A stretch of 64,000 bases of DNA, taken from the NCBI RefSeq assembly GCF_021155775.2, contig NW_027184495.1:1-64000 (forward strand). Direction: 5' to 3'. The notes beneath the pieces are model-generated. The model made no database searches. It was not told the origin of the DNA and worked only from the letters and a program-made list of their open reading frames with translations. This document shows positions 23,129 to 35,011 of the stretch, piece after piece (position 1 is the stretch's first letter; every line of letters begins with the position of its first letter). Source of the stretch: Neodiprion pinetum (Eukaryota > Arthropoda > Insecta > Hymenoptera > Diprionidae). Made by a program: the position numbers and the translations under genes.

Positions 23129-25820
23129 CGCATTGCCTTTTGCTCGACTGTGACCGTGCCCAACACGAGTCCCCACCGCCTCTGATCGACTCCGGGACGA
23201 CGCGCATTGCCTATCGCCCGACTGCGACCGCGCCCGACACGTGTCCACACTGCCTCCGATCGACTCTGGGACGGCGCGCATTGCCTTTCGCTCGACTGTG
23301 ACCGTGCCTGACACGTGTCCCCACTGCCTCCGAAAGACTCTGGAACGACGCGCATTGGCTTCCGCTTGACTGTGACCGTGCCCGACGCGTGTCCACACGG
23401 CCTAGAATCGACAGCTAGAGGCCATTCAACGCCCCCTGCTCCACTCTGACGATGCTGGTGTCGAGTCCCTACTGCTACCGATAGACTTCAGGTCGACGCG
23501 TTCCGCCTTCCGCTCGGTTAAATGGCCTCCCGAAGTCGATTCGTGGCCGTGATGATACGACTGAGGCACGGTTTCAGTCGATCGGGATGCGATGCGCGTC
23601 GTCCCAGAGTCAATGAGCGGCAGAGAAGACTTGACACGAGCATCGTCTGAGTGTAGCAGGTGGCGTTGGATGGCCGCCGGCCGTTGATCTGAGGCTGTGG
23701 GGACACAAGTTAGGCACGGCCACAGTCGATTAGAAGGCAATGCGCGACGTCCCAGACACGATCAGTGGCAGTTTGGCCTCGATGCGAGCATCGTCAGAGT
23801 AGAGCTGGAGACGTTAAAGGGCCTCCCGCGGTCGATCGGAGGCCGTGAGGACACAAGTTGGGGACAGTCACAGTGGATCGTGAGGCAATGCGCGTGGTAC
23901 CAGACACGATCAGTGGCGGTGTGGACTTGACACGAGCAACGTCGGAGTGGACCGGTACACGTTGGATGGCCTCCCGTAGTCAGTCAGAGGCCGTGAGGAC
24001 ACGTGTTGCGGACGTTTACAGTCAATCGGGAGGCAATGCGCGTCGTCCCAGACACGATCAGTGGCAGTGTGGACACGATACGATTATCGTCAGAGTAAAG
24101 CGGGAGACGATAAAGGGCGACCCGCAGTCGATTCGCAGTCGTGGGAACGCGTGTTAGGCTCAGTCACAGTCGAGCAAAAGGCAATGCGCGTCGTCCCAGA
24201 GTTGATAGGAGGCGGTTAGGTCTCGACAAGAGCGTCGTAACAGTGAAGCTGGAGGCGTTGGAGAGCCACCGGCTGTCGATCTGTGGCCGTGGGGACACGA
24301 GATAGGCACGGTCACAGTCGATCAAGAGGTAATGCGCGTCGTCCCGAACGCGATCAGTAGCAGTTTGGACATGATGCCAGCATCGTCAGAGTGAAGTTGG
24401 AGACGTTAAAGGGCCTCCCGCAGTCAATCTGAGGCCGTGGGGACGCGACTTGGGCACGGCCACAGTCGATCAAGAGGCAATGCGCGTCGTCCCAGACACG
24501 ATCAGTGGCAGTTTGGCCATGATGAGAGCATCGTCAGAGTGGAGCTTGAGCCGTTGGAGGGCCTCCCGCAGTCGATCAGAGACCGTAAGGACACGAGTTA
24601 GGGACAGTCACAGTCGATTGGGAGGCAATGCGCGTGGTACCCGACACGATCAGTTGCAGTGTGGGCTTGACACGAGAAACGTCAGAGTGGACCGGGACAC
24701 GTTGGATGGCCTCCCGTAGTCGATCAGAGGCCGTGAGGACACGTGTTGGGGACCGTCACAGTCAATCAAGAGGCAATGCACGTCGTCCCAGACACGATCA
24801 GTTGCAGTGTGGACACGATACGATCATCGTCGGAGTGGAGCGGAAGACGATAGAGGGCGTCCCGCAGTCGATCTGAAGCCGTGGGGACGCGTGTTAGGCT
24901 CAGTCACGGTCGAGCAATAGGCGACTCTAAGACGACGCGCATTGCCTTCTGCTCGACTGTGACCGTGCCTAACACGTGTCCCCACGGACCTCGATCGACT
25001 GCGGGACGACGCGCATTGCCTTTTGCTCGACTGTGACCGTGCCTCACTCGAGTCCCCACCGCCACCGATCAACTGCGAGAGGCCATCTAACGCCTCCTGC
25101 TCCACTCAGACGATGCTCGTGTCAAGTCCACTTTGCCACCGATCGACTCTGGGACGACGCGCATTGCCGTGTGCTTGACTGTGACCGTGCCTAACACGAG
25201 TCGCCACTGCCTTAGATCGACTCCGGGACGACGCGCATTGCCTTTTGCTCGACTGTGCCGTGCTTAACACGAGTCCCCACTGCCTCTGATCGACTGCGGG
25301 ACGACGCGCATTGCCTTTCGCTCGACTGTGACCGTGCCCAACCAGTGTCCCTACTGCCTCCGATCGACTTTGGAACGACGCGCATTGCCTTTTGCTCGAC
25401 TGCGACCGTGCCCAACACGTGTCCCTACTGCCTCCGATCGACTCTGGAACGACGCGCATTGCCTTTTGCTCGACTGTGACCGTGCCCAACCAGTGTCCCT
25501 ACTGCCACCAATCGACTTTGGAACGACGCGCATCGCCTTTTGCTCGACTGTGACTGTGCCCAACACGTGTCCCTACTGCCACTGATCGACTCTGGAACGA
25601 CGCGCATTGCCTTTTATTCGACTGTGACCACGCCCAACCAGTGTCCCTACTGCCTCTGATCGACTCTGGAACGACGCGCATTGCCTTTTACTCGACTGTG
25701 ACCGCGCCCAACCAGTGTCCCTACTGCCTCCGATCGACTCTGAAACGACGCGCATTACCTCTTGCTCGACTGTGACCGTGCCCAACCAGCGTCCCTGCCG
25801 CCACCGATCGACTTTGGAAC
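23122..25820. repeat. 2.7-kb segmental duplication, copy 1
   Basis: Nearly identical to 28,925-31,623 at a constant offset of 5,803 bp. It contains the end of forward block 1, the whole 1,406-bp inverted block and the start of forward block 2. By eye the inverted parts differ at only five or six positions, for example gcgcgacgtc versus gcgcgtcgtc near 23,745 and gttaaaggg versus gttacaggg near 23,817. Confidence 0.88.
23517..24922 (-). repeat. GC satellite, inverted A-B dimer block, 1,406 bp
   Basis: Orientation flips at 23,516/23,517, where forward gccttccgctcg is followed by gttaaatggcctcccgaag, the reverse complement of a B monomer. It flips back at 24,922/24,923. Length is 1,406 bp, exactly 19 x 74. 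The aatgcgcg landmark recurs at 23,591 (as gatgcgcg), 23,739, 23,887, 24,035, 24,183, 24,331, 24,479, 24,627 and 24,775, every step 148 bp, so A and B monomers alternate without a single indel. One dimer near 24,183-24,330 is more diverged. Substitution diversity between dimers is clearly higher than in the right half of the GC array. Confidence 0.92.
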
Positions 25821-26321
25821 GACGCGCATTGCCTTTTGCTCGACTGTGACCGTGCCCAACACGAGTGCCCACCGCCTCTGATCGACTCCGGGACGACGCG
25901 CATTGCCGTGTGCCCGACTGTGACCGTGCCTAACACGAGTCGCCACTGCCTTAGATCGACTCAGGGACGACGCGCATTGCCTTTCACTCGACTGTGACCG
26001 TGCTCAACCAGTGTCCCTACTGCCTCCGATCGACTCTGAAACGACGCGCATCGCCGTGTGCCCGACTGTGACCGTGCCTAACACGAGTCGCCACTGCCTT
26101 AGATCGACTCTGGGACGACGCGCATTGCCTTTTACTCGACTGTGACCGTGCCCAACCAGTGTCCCTACTGCCCCCGATCGACTCTGAAACGACGCGCATC
26201 GCCTTCTGCTCGACTGTGACTGTGCCCAACACGTGTCCCTACTGCCTCTAATCGACTTTGGAACGACGCGCATCGCCTTTTACTCAACTGTGACCGTGCC
26301 TAACCAGTGTCCCTACTGCCT
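25730..26321 (+). repeat. Eight-monomer (592-bp) repeat, copy 1
   Basis: Contains the rare variants cgcattacctcttgc, cagcgtccctgccgcc, cacgagtgcccacc and atcgccgtgtgcccg. The same series follows immediately at 26,322, offset 592 = 8 x 74, and again at 27,654, offset 1,924 = 26 x 74 from the first. Confidence 0.8.
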
Positions 26322-26913
26322 CCGATCGACTCTGAAACGACGCGCATTACCTCTTGCTCGACTGTGACCGTGCCCAACCAGCGTCCCTGCCGCCACCGAT
26401 CGACTTTGGAACGACGCGCATTGCCTTTTGCTCGACTGTGACCGTGCCCAACACGAGTGCCCACCGCCTCTGATCGACTCCGGGACGACGCGCATTGCCG
26501 TGTGCCCGACTGTGACCGTGCCTAACACGAGTCGCCACTGCCTTAGATCGACTCAGGGACGACGCGCATTGCCTTTCACTCGACTGTGACCGTGCTCAAC
26601 CAGTGTCCCTACTGCCTCCGATCGACTCTGAAACGACGCGCATCGCCGTGTGCCCGACTGTGACCGTGCCTAACACGAGTCGCCACTGCCTTAGATCGAC
26701 TCTGGGACGACGCGCATTGCCTTTTACTCGACTGTGACCGTGCCCAACCAGTGTCCCTACTGCCCCCGATCGACTCTGAAACGACGCGCATCGCCTTCTG
26801 CTCGACTGTGACTGTGCCCAACACGTGTCCCTACTGCCTCTAATCGACTTTGGAACGACGCGCATCGCCTTTTACTCAACTGTGACCGTGCCTAACCAGT
26901 GTCCCTACTGCCA
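26322..26913 (+). repeat. Eight-monomer (592-bp) repeat, copy 2
   Basis: Direct tandem copy of 25,730-26,321. I saw no internal difference in the rare-variant markers. The next copy lies 1,332 bp (18 x 74) downstream. Confidence 0.8.
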
Positions 26914-27653
26914 TCGATCGACTCTGAAACGACGCGCATTGCCTTTTGCTCGACTGTGACCGTGCCCAACACGAGTCCCCACCGCCTCTGATCGACTCCG
27001 GGACGACGCGCATTGCCTATCGCCCGACTGCGACCGCGCCCGACACGTGTCCACACTGCCTCCGATCGACTCTGGGACGGCGCGCATTGCCTTTCGCCCG
27101 ACTGCGACCGCGCCCGACACGTGTCCACACAGCCTCCGATCGACCCTAGGACGACGCGCATTTCCTTTTGCTCGACCGTGACCGTGCCTAACACGAGTCG
27201 CCACTGCCTTAGATCGACTCCGGGACGACGCGCATTGCCTTTCGCTCGACTGTGACCGTGCCCAACCAGTGTCCCTACTGCCTCCGATCGACTTTGGAAC
27301 GACGCGCATTGCCTTTTGCTCGACTGCGACCGTGCCCAACACGTGTCCCTACTGCCTCCGATCGACTCTGGAACGACGCGCATTGCCTTTTGCTCGACTG
27401 TGACCGTGCCCAACCAGTGTCCCTACTGCCACCAATCGACTTTGGAACGACGCGCATCGCCTTTTGCTCGACTGTGACTGTGCCCAACACGTGTCCCTAC
27501 TGCCACTGATCGACTCTGGAACGACGCGCATTGCCTTTTATTCGACTGTGACCGCGCCCAACCAGTGTCCCTACTGCCTCTGATCGACTCTGGAACGACG
27601 CGCATTGCCTTTTACTCGACTGTGACCGCGCCCAACCAGTGTCCCTACTGCCT

Positions 27654-28245
27654 CCGATCGACTCTGAAACGACGCGCATTACCTCTTGCTCGACTGTGAC
27701 CGTGCCCAACCAGCGTCCCTGCCGCCACCGATCGACTTTGGAACGACGCGCATTGCCTTTTGCTCGACTGTGACCGTGCCCAACACGAGTGCCCACCGCC
27801 TCTGATCGACTCCGGGACGACGCGCATTGCCGTGTGCCCGACTGTGACCGTGCCTAACACGAGTCGCCACTGCCTTAGATCGACTCAGGGACGACGCGCA
27901 TTGCCTTTCACTCGACTGTGACCGTGCTCAACCAGTGTCCCTACTGCCTCCGATCGACTCTGAAACGACGCGCATCGCCGTGTGCCCGACTGTGACCGTG
28001 CCTAACACGAGTCGCCACTGCCTTAGATCGACTCTGGGACGACGCGCATTGCCTTTTACTCGACTGTGACCGTGCCCAACCAGTGTCCCTACTGCCCCCG
28101 ATCGACTCTGAAACGACGCGCATCGCCTTCTGCTCGACTGTGACTGTGCCCAACACGTGTCCCTACTGCCTCTAATCGACTTTGGAACGACGCGCATCGC
28201 CTTTTACTCAACTGTGACCGTGCCTAACCAGTGTCCCTACTGCCA
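27654..28245 (+). repeat. Eight-monomer (592-bp) repeat, copy 3
   Basis: Third copy of the series. The flanking region 27,252-27,653 matches 25,328-25,729, and 28,224-28,550 matches 26,892-27,218, so this copy arose as part of a larger 18- to 26-monomer duplication. Confidence 0.78.
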
Positions 28246-28924
28246 TCGATCGACTCTGAAACGACGCGCATTGCCTTTTGCTCGACTGTGACCGTGCCCA
28301 ACACGAGTCCCCACCGCCTCTGATCGACTCCGGGACGACGCGCATTGCCTATCGCCCGACTGCGACCGCGCCCGACACGTGTCCACACTGCCTCCGATCG
28401 ACTCTGGGACGGCGCGCATTGCCTTTCGCCCGACTGCGACCGCGCCCGACACGTGTCCACACAGCCTCCGATCGACCCTAGGACGACGCGCATTTCCTTT
28501 TGCTCGACCGTGACCGTGCCTAACACGAGTCGCCACTGCCTTAGATCGACTCCGGGACGACGCGCATTGCCTTTTGCTCGACTGTGCCGTGCTTAACACG
28601 AGTCCCCACTGCCTCTGATCGACTGCGGGACGACGCGCATTGCCTTTCGCTCGACTGTGACCGTGCTCATCTCAAAACCCCATTGCCTTTGATCGACTCT
28701 GGGACGGCGCGCATTGCCTTTTGCTCGACTGTGACCGTGCCCAACACGTGTCCCTACTGCCTTTAATCGACTCTGGAACGACGCGCATTGCCTTTTGCTC
28801 GACTGTGACCGTGCCCAACCAGTGTCCCTACTGCCTCCGATCGACTTTGGAACGACGCGCATTGCCTTTTGCTCGACTGCGACCGTGCCCAACACGTGTC
28901 CCTACTGCCATCGATCGACTCCGG

Positions 28925-31623
28925 AACGACGCGCATTGCCTTTTGCTCGACTGTGACCGTGCCCAACACGAGTCCCCACCGCCTCTGATCGACTCCGGGA
29001 CGACGCGCATTGCCTATCGCCCGACTGCGACCGCGCCCGACACGTGTCCACACTGCCTCCGATCGACTCTGGGACGGCGCGCATTGCCTTTCGCTCGACT
29101 GTGACCGTGCCTGACACGTGTCCCCACTGCCTCCGAAAGACTCTGGAACGACGCGCATTGGCTTCCGCTTGACTGTGACCGTGCCCGACGCGTGTCCACA
29201 CGGCCTAGAATCGACAGCTAGAGGCCATTCAACGCCCCCTGCTCCACTCTGACGATGCTGGTGTCGAGTCCCTACTGCTACCGATAGACTTCAGGTCGAC
29301 GCGTTCCGCCTTCCGCTCGGTTAAATGGCCTCCCGAAGTCGATTCGTGGCCGTGATGATACGACTGAGGCACGGTTTCAGTCGATCGGGATGCGATGCGC
29401 GTCGTCCCAGAGTCAATGAGCGGCAGAGAAGACTAGACACGAGCATCGTCTGAGTGTAGCAGGTGGCGTTGGATGGCCGCCGGCCGTTGATCTGAGGCTG
29501 TGGGGACACAAGTTAGGCACGGCCACAGTCGATTAGAAGGCAATGCGCGTCGTCCCAGACACGATCAGTGGCAGTTTGGCCTCGATGCGAGCATCGTCAG
29601 AGTAGAGCTGGAGACGTTACAGGGCCTCCCGCGGTCGATCGGAGGCCGTGAGGACACAAGTTGGGGACAGTCACAGTGGATCGTGAGGCAATGCGCGTGG
29701 TACCAGACACGATCAGTGGCGGTGTGGACTTGACACGAGCAACGTCGGAGTGGACCGGTACACGTTGGATGGCCTCCCGTAGTCAGTCAGAGGCCGTGAG
29801 GACACGTGTTGCGGACGTTTACAGTCAATCGGGAGGCAATGCGCGTCGTCCCAGACACGATCAGTGGCAGTGTGGACACGATACGATTATCGTCAGAGTA
29901 AAGCGGGAGACGATAAAGGGCGACCCGCAGTCGATTCGCAGTCGTGGGAACGCGTGTTAGGCTCAGTCACAGTCGAGCAAAAGGCAATGCGCGTCGTCCC
30001 AGAGTTGATAGGAGGCGGTTAGGTCTCGACAAGAGCGTCGTAACAGTGAAGCTGGAGGCGTTGGAGAGCCACCGGCTGTCGATCTGTGGCCGTGGGGACA
30101 CGAGATAGGCACGGTCACAGTCGATCACGAGGTAATGCGCGTCGTCCCGAACGCGATCAGTAGCAGTTTGGACATGATGCCAGCATCGTCAGAGTGAAGT
30201 TGGAGACGTTAAAGGGCCTCCCGCAGTCAATCTGAGGCCGTGGGGACGCGACTTGGGCACGGCCACAGTCGATCAAGAGGCAATGCGCGTCGTCCCAGAC
30301 ACGATCAGTGGCAGTTTGGCCATGATGAGAGCATCGTCAGAGTGGAGCTTGAGCCGTTGGAGGGCCTCCCGCAGTCGATCAGAGACCGTAAGGACACGAG
30401 TTAGGGACAGTCACAGTCGATTGGGAGGCAATGCGCGTGGTACCCGACACGATCAGTTGCAGTGTGGGCTTGACACGAGAAACGTCAGAGTGGACCGGGA
30501 CACGTTGGATGGCCTCCCGTAGTCGATCAGAGGCCGTGAGGACACGTGTTGGGGACCGTCACAGTCAATCAAGAGGCAATGCACGTCGTCCCAGACACGA
30601 TCAGTTGCAGTGTGGACACGATACGATCATCGTCGGAGTGGAGCGGGAGACGATAGAGGGCGTCCCGCAGTCGATCTGAAGCCGTGGGGACGCGTGTTAG
30701 GCTCAGTCACGGTCGAGCAATAGGCGACTCTAAGACGACGCGCATTGCCTTCTGCTCGACTGTGACCGTGCCTAACACGTGTCCCCACGGACCTCGATCG
30801 ACTGCGGGACGACGCGCATTGCCTTTTGCTCGACTGTGACCGTGCCTCACTCGAGTCCCCACCGCCACCGATCAACTGCGAGAGGCCATCTAACGCCTCC
30901 TGCTCCACTCAGACGATGCTCGTGTCAAGTCCACTTTGCCACCGATCGACTCTGGGACGACGCGCATTGCCGTGTGCTTGACTGTGACCGTGCCTAACAC
31001 GAGTCGCCACTGCCTTAGATCGACTCCGGGACGACGCGCATTGCCTTTTGCTCGACTGTGCCGTGCTTAACACGAGTCCCCACTGCCTCTGATCGACTGC
31101 GGGACGACGCGCATTGCCTTTCGCTCGACTGTGACCGTGCCCAACCAGTGTCCCTACTGCCTCCGATCGACTTTGGAACGACGCGCATTGCCTTTTGCTC
31201 GACTGCGACCGTGCCCAACACGTGTCCCTACTGCCTCCGATCGACTCTGGAACGACGCGCATTGCCTTTTACTCGACTGTGACCGTGCCCAACCAGTGTC
31301 CCTACTGCCACCAATCGACTTTGGAACGACGCGCATCGCCTTTTGCTCGACTGTGACCGTGCCCAACACGTGTCCCTACTGCCTCTGATCGACTCTGGAA
31401 CGACGCGCATTGCCTTTTACTCGACTGTGACCGCGCCCAACCAGTGTCCCTACTGCCTCTGATCGACTCCGGAACGACGCGCATTGCCTTTTACTCGACT
31501 GTGACCGCGCCCAACCAGTGTCCCTACTGCCTCCGATCGACTCTGAAACGACGCGCATTGCCTCTTGCTCGACTGTGACCGTGCCCAACCAGCGTCCCTG
31601 CTGCCACCGATCGACTTTGGAAC
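28925..31623. repeat. 2.7-kb segmental duplication, copy 2
   Basis: Copy of 23,122-25,820, including the second complete inverted block. The left edge is placed where gccatcgatcgactccgg (this copy) diverges from gcctccgatcgactttgg (copy 1). The right edge is where cgcatcgctttttgc replaces cgcattgccttttgc. Confidence 0.85.
29320..30725 (-). repeat. GC satellite, inverted A-B dimer block, second full copy
   Basis: Near-identical to 23,517-24,922 and of the same 1,406-bp length, with the same two breakpoints. Differences include gactagacacg for gacttgacacg near 29,435, gatcacgagg for gatcaagagg near 30,125 and cgggagacg for cggaagacg near 30,645. Confidence 0.92.
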
Positions 31624-33014
31624 GACGCGCATCGCTTTTTGCTCGACTGTGACTGTGCCCAACACGTGTCCCTACTGCCTTTGATCGACTCTCGAACGAC
31701 GCGCATTGCCTTTTACTCGACTGTGACCGCGCCCAACCAGTGTCCACACTGCCTCCGATCGACTCTAGAACGACGCGCATTGCCTTTTGCTCGACTGTGA
31801 CCGTGCCCAACACGTGTCCCCACGGCCTCTGATCAACTGCGGAAGGCCATCCAACACCTCCTGCTCCACTCTAACGATGCTCGTGCCGAATCCCTACTGC
31901 CACCGTTCGACTCTGGGACGACGCGCATCGCCTTGTGCTCGACTGTGACCGTGCCCAACACGAGTCCCCACCGCCTCTGATCGACTCCGGGACGACGCGC
32001 ATTGCCTTTCGCCCGACTGCGACCGCGCCCGACACGTGTCCACACTGCTTCCGATCGACTCTAGAACGACGCGCATTGCCTTTTGCTCGACTGTGACCGT
32101 GCCTAACACGTGTCCCCACGGCCTCTGATCAACTGCGGGAGGCCATCCAACGCCTCCTGCTTCACTCAGACGATGCTCGTGTCAAGTCCACTTTGCCACC
32201 GATCGACTCTGGAACGACGCGCATTGCCTTTTGCTCGACTGTGACCGTGCACAACACGAGTCCCCACCGCCTCTGATCGACTCCGGGACGACGCGCATTG
32301 CCTTTTACTCGACTGTGACCGTGCCCAACCAGCGTCCCTACTGCCTCCGATCGACTCTGAAACGACGCGCATCGCCTTTTGCTCGACTGTGACTGTGCCC
32401 AACACGTGTCCCTACTGCCTCCGATCGACTTTGAAACGACGCGCATCGCCTTTTACTCAACTGTGACCGTGCCCAACCAGTGTCCCCACTGCCTTCGATC
32501 GACTCTGGAACGACGCGCATTGCCTTTTGCTCGACTGTGACCGTGCCCAACACGTGTCCCTACTGCCTCTGATCGACTCTGGAACGACGCGCATTGCCTT
32601 TTACTCGACTGTGACCGCGCCCAACCAGTGTCCCTACTGCCTCTGATCGACTCCGGAACGACGCGCATTGCCTTTTACTCGACTGTGACCGCGCCCAACC
32701 AGTGTCCCTACTGCCTCCGATCGACTCTGAAACGACGCGCATTGCCTCTTGCTTGACTGTGACCGTGCCCAACCAGCGTCCCTGCTGCCACCGATCGACT
32801 TTGGAACGACGCGCATCGCTTTTTGCTCGACTGTGACTGTGCCCAACACGTGTCCCTACTGCCTTTGATCGACTCTCGAACGACGCGCATTGCCTTTTAC
32901 TCGACTGTGACCGCGCCCAACCAGTGTCCCTACTGCCTCCGATCGACTTTGGAACGACGCGCATTGCCTTTTGCTCGACTGTGACCGTGCCCAACACGAG
33001 TCCCCACCGCCTCT

Positions 33015-33087
33015 GATCGACTCCGGGACGACGCGCATTGCCTATCGCCCGACTAAACCGCGCCCGACACGTGTCCACACTGCCTCC
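33015..33087 (+). repeat. First 73-bp marker monomer (gactaaacc type)
   Basis: A monomer of 73 instead of 74 bp, with gactaaaccgcgc where related units have gactgcgaccgcgc: one base lost and neighbouring bases changed. The parental form, with cctatcgcccgactgcg, is present at about 21,815, 23,215, 27,025, 28,350 and 29,020. Derived copies have the gactaaacc motif at 33,051, 36,602, 38,229, 39,560, 41,335, 41,632, 42,369, 43,774, 47,331, 49,248, 50,579, 52,354, 52,651, 53,980, 55,755, 57,678, 59,009, 62,782 and 63,077. Confidence 0.9.
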
Positions 33088-34641
33088 GATCGACTCTAGA
33101 ACGACGCGCATTGCCTTTTGCTCGACTGTGACCGTGCCCAACACGTGTCCCCACGGCCTCTGATCAACTGCGGAAGGCCATCCAACACCTCCTGCTCCAC
33201 TCTAACGATGCTCGTGCCGAATCCCTACTGCCACCGTTCGACTCTGGGACGACGCGCATTGCCTTTTGCTCGACTGTGACTGTGCCCGACACGTGTCCCT
33301 ACTGCCTCCGATCGACTGCCGGACGACGCGCATTGCCTTTTGCTCGACTGTTACCGTGCACAACCAGTGTCCCTACTGCCTACGATCGACTTTGGAACGC
33401 CGCGCATTGCCTATTGCTCGACCGTGACCGTGCCCAACCAGTGTCCCTACTGCCTCCGATCGACTCTGAAACGACGCGCATCGCCTTTTGCTCGACTGTG
33501 ACTGTGCCCAACACGTGTCCCTACTGCCTCCGATCGACTTTGGAACGACGCGCATCGCCTTTTACTCAACTGTGACCGTGCCCAACCGGTGTCCCTACTG
33601 CCTTCGATCGACTCTGGAACGACGCGCATCGCCTTCTGCTCGACTGTGACCGTGCCCAACACGTGTCCCTACTGCCTCTGATCGACTCTGGAACGACGCG
33701 CATTGCCTTTTACTCGACTGTGACCGCGCCCAACCAGTGTCCCTTCTGCCTCTGATCGACTCTGGAACGACGCGCATTGCCTTTTACTCGACTGTGACCG
33801 CGCCCAACCAGTGTCCCTACTGCCTCTGATCGACTCTGGAACGACGCGCATTGCCTTTTACTCGACTGTGACCGCGCCCAACCAGTGTCCCTACTGCCTC
33901 TGATCGACTCTGGAACGACGCGCATCGCCTTTTACTCAACTGTGACCGTGCCCAACCAGTGTCCCTACTGCCTTTGATCGACTCTGGAACGACGCGCATT
34001 GCCTTTTGCTCGACTGTGACCGTGCCCAACCAGTGTCCCTACTGCCACCGATCGACTCTGGAACGACGCGCATCGCCTTTTGCTCCAATGTGACTGTGCC
34101 CAACACGTGTCCCTACTGCCTCTGATCGACTCTGGAACGACGCGCATTGCCTTTTACTCGACTGTGACCGCGCCCAACCTGTGTCCCTACTGCCTCCGAT
34201 CGACTCTGGGACGGCGCGCATTGCCTTTCGCTCGACTGTGACCGTGCCCGACACGTGTCCCCACTGCCTCCAAAAGACTCTGGAACGACGCGCATCGGCT
34301 TTTGCTCGACTGTGACCGTGCCCGACACGTGTCCCTACTGCCTCCGATCGACTCTGGAACGACGCGCATTGCCTTTTGCTCGACTGTGACCGTGCCCGAC
34401 CAGTGTCCCTACTGCCACCGATCGACTTAGGAACGACGCGCATCGCCTTTTGCTCGACTGTGACCGTGCCCAACACGAGTCCCCACCGCCTCTGATCGAC
34501 TCCGGGACGACGCGCATTGCCTTTCGCCCGACTGCGACCGCGCCCGACACGTGTCCACACTGCCTCCGATCGACTCTAGAACGACGCGCATTGCCTTTTG
34601 CTCGACTGTGACCGTGCCTAACACGTGTCCCCACGGCCTCT

Positions 34642-34715
34642 GATCAACTGCGGGAGGCCATCCAACACCTCCTGCTCCACTCTAACGATGCTCGTGCCGA
34701 ATCCCTACTGCCACC
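34642..34715 (+). repeat. Representative B1 monomer
   Basis: 74-bp unit starting gatcaactgcgggaggcc, with ccatccaacacctcctgctc, cactctaacgatgctcgtgc and a ttcgactctggg transition into the next A. It aligns end to end with A monomers but differs at many positions. It usually follows cacgtgtccccacggcctct. B1 is paired with a B2 monomer exactly 296 bp downstream. Confidence 0.85.
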
Positions 34716-34937
34716 GTTCGACTCTGGGACGACGCGCATTGCCTTGTGCTCGACTGTGACCGTGCCCAACACGAGTCCCCACCGCCTCTGATCGACTCCG
34801 GGACGACGCGCATTGCCTTTCGCCCGACTGCGACCGCGCCCGACACGTGTCCACACTGCTTCCGATCGACTCTAGAACGACGCGCATCGCCTTTTGCTCG
34901 ACTGTGACCGTGCCTAACACGTGTCCCCACGGCCTCT

Positions 34938-35011
34938 GATCAACTGCGGGAGGCCATCCAACGCCTCCTGCTTCACTCAGACGATGCTCGTGTCAAGTCC
35001 ACTTTGCCACC
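34938..35011 (+). repeat. Representative B2 monomer
   Basis: 74-bp unit starting gatcaactgcgggaggcc, with ccatccaacgcctcctgctt, cactcagacgatgctcgtgt and caagtccactttgccacc. It lies four monomers after the B1 at 34,642. The reverse complement of this family forms every second unit of the inverted blocks. Confidence 0.85.

Larger units (their letters stand above)
15199..23516 (+). repeat. GC-rich 74-bp satellite, forward block 1
   Basis: About 112 monomers of 74 bp in head-to-tail order. This is the most heterogeneous stretch of the GC array. Many A subtypes are mixed, and B monomers start at 15,491, 16,380, 16,676, 17,045, 17,266, 17,933, 18,229, 19,116, 19,412 and 23,405. Some 73-bp monomers lack one G (ctctggacg instead of ctctgggacg, for example near 18,750, 20,902 and 22,677). 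From about 18.6 kb units become more alike and local multi-monomer duplications appear. Open frames on both strands are periodic by-products of the monomer; no gene is called. Confidence 0.92.
24923..29319 (+). repeat. GC-rich 74-bp satellite, forward block 2
   Basis: Forward monomers between the two large inverted blocks. It starts with the junction motif gactctaagacgacg and holds B monomers at 25,067 and 29,208. A 73-bp monomer with ctgtgccgtg (one base missing) occurs near 25,255 and 28,587. Much of the block consists of 8-, 18- and 26-monomer duplications (separate entries). No gene is visible. Confidence 0.9.

Noticed and set aside
32560..33144. 194-codon minus-strand frame, repeated at five more places
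   Set aside because: It is the 74-bp monomer read successively in three frames; recurrence follows the array duplication. No start context, domain or coding-type substitution pattern.
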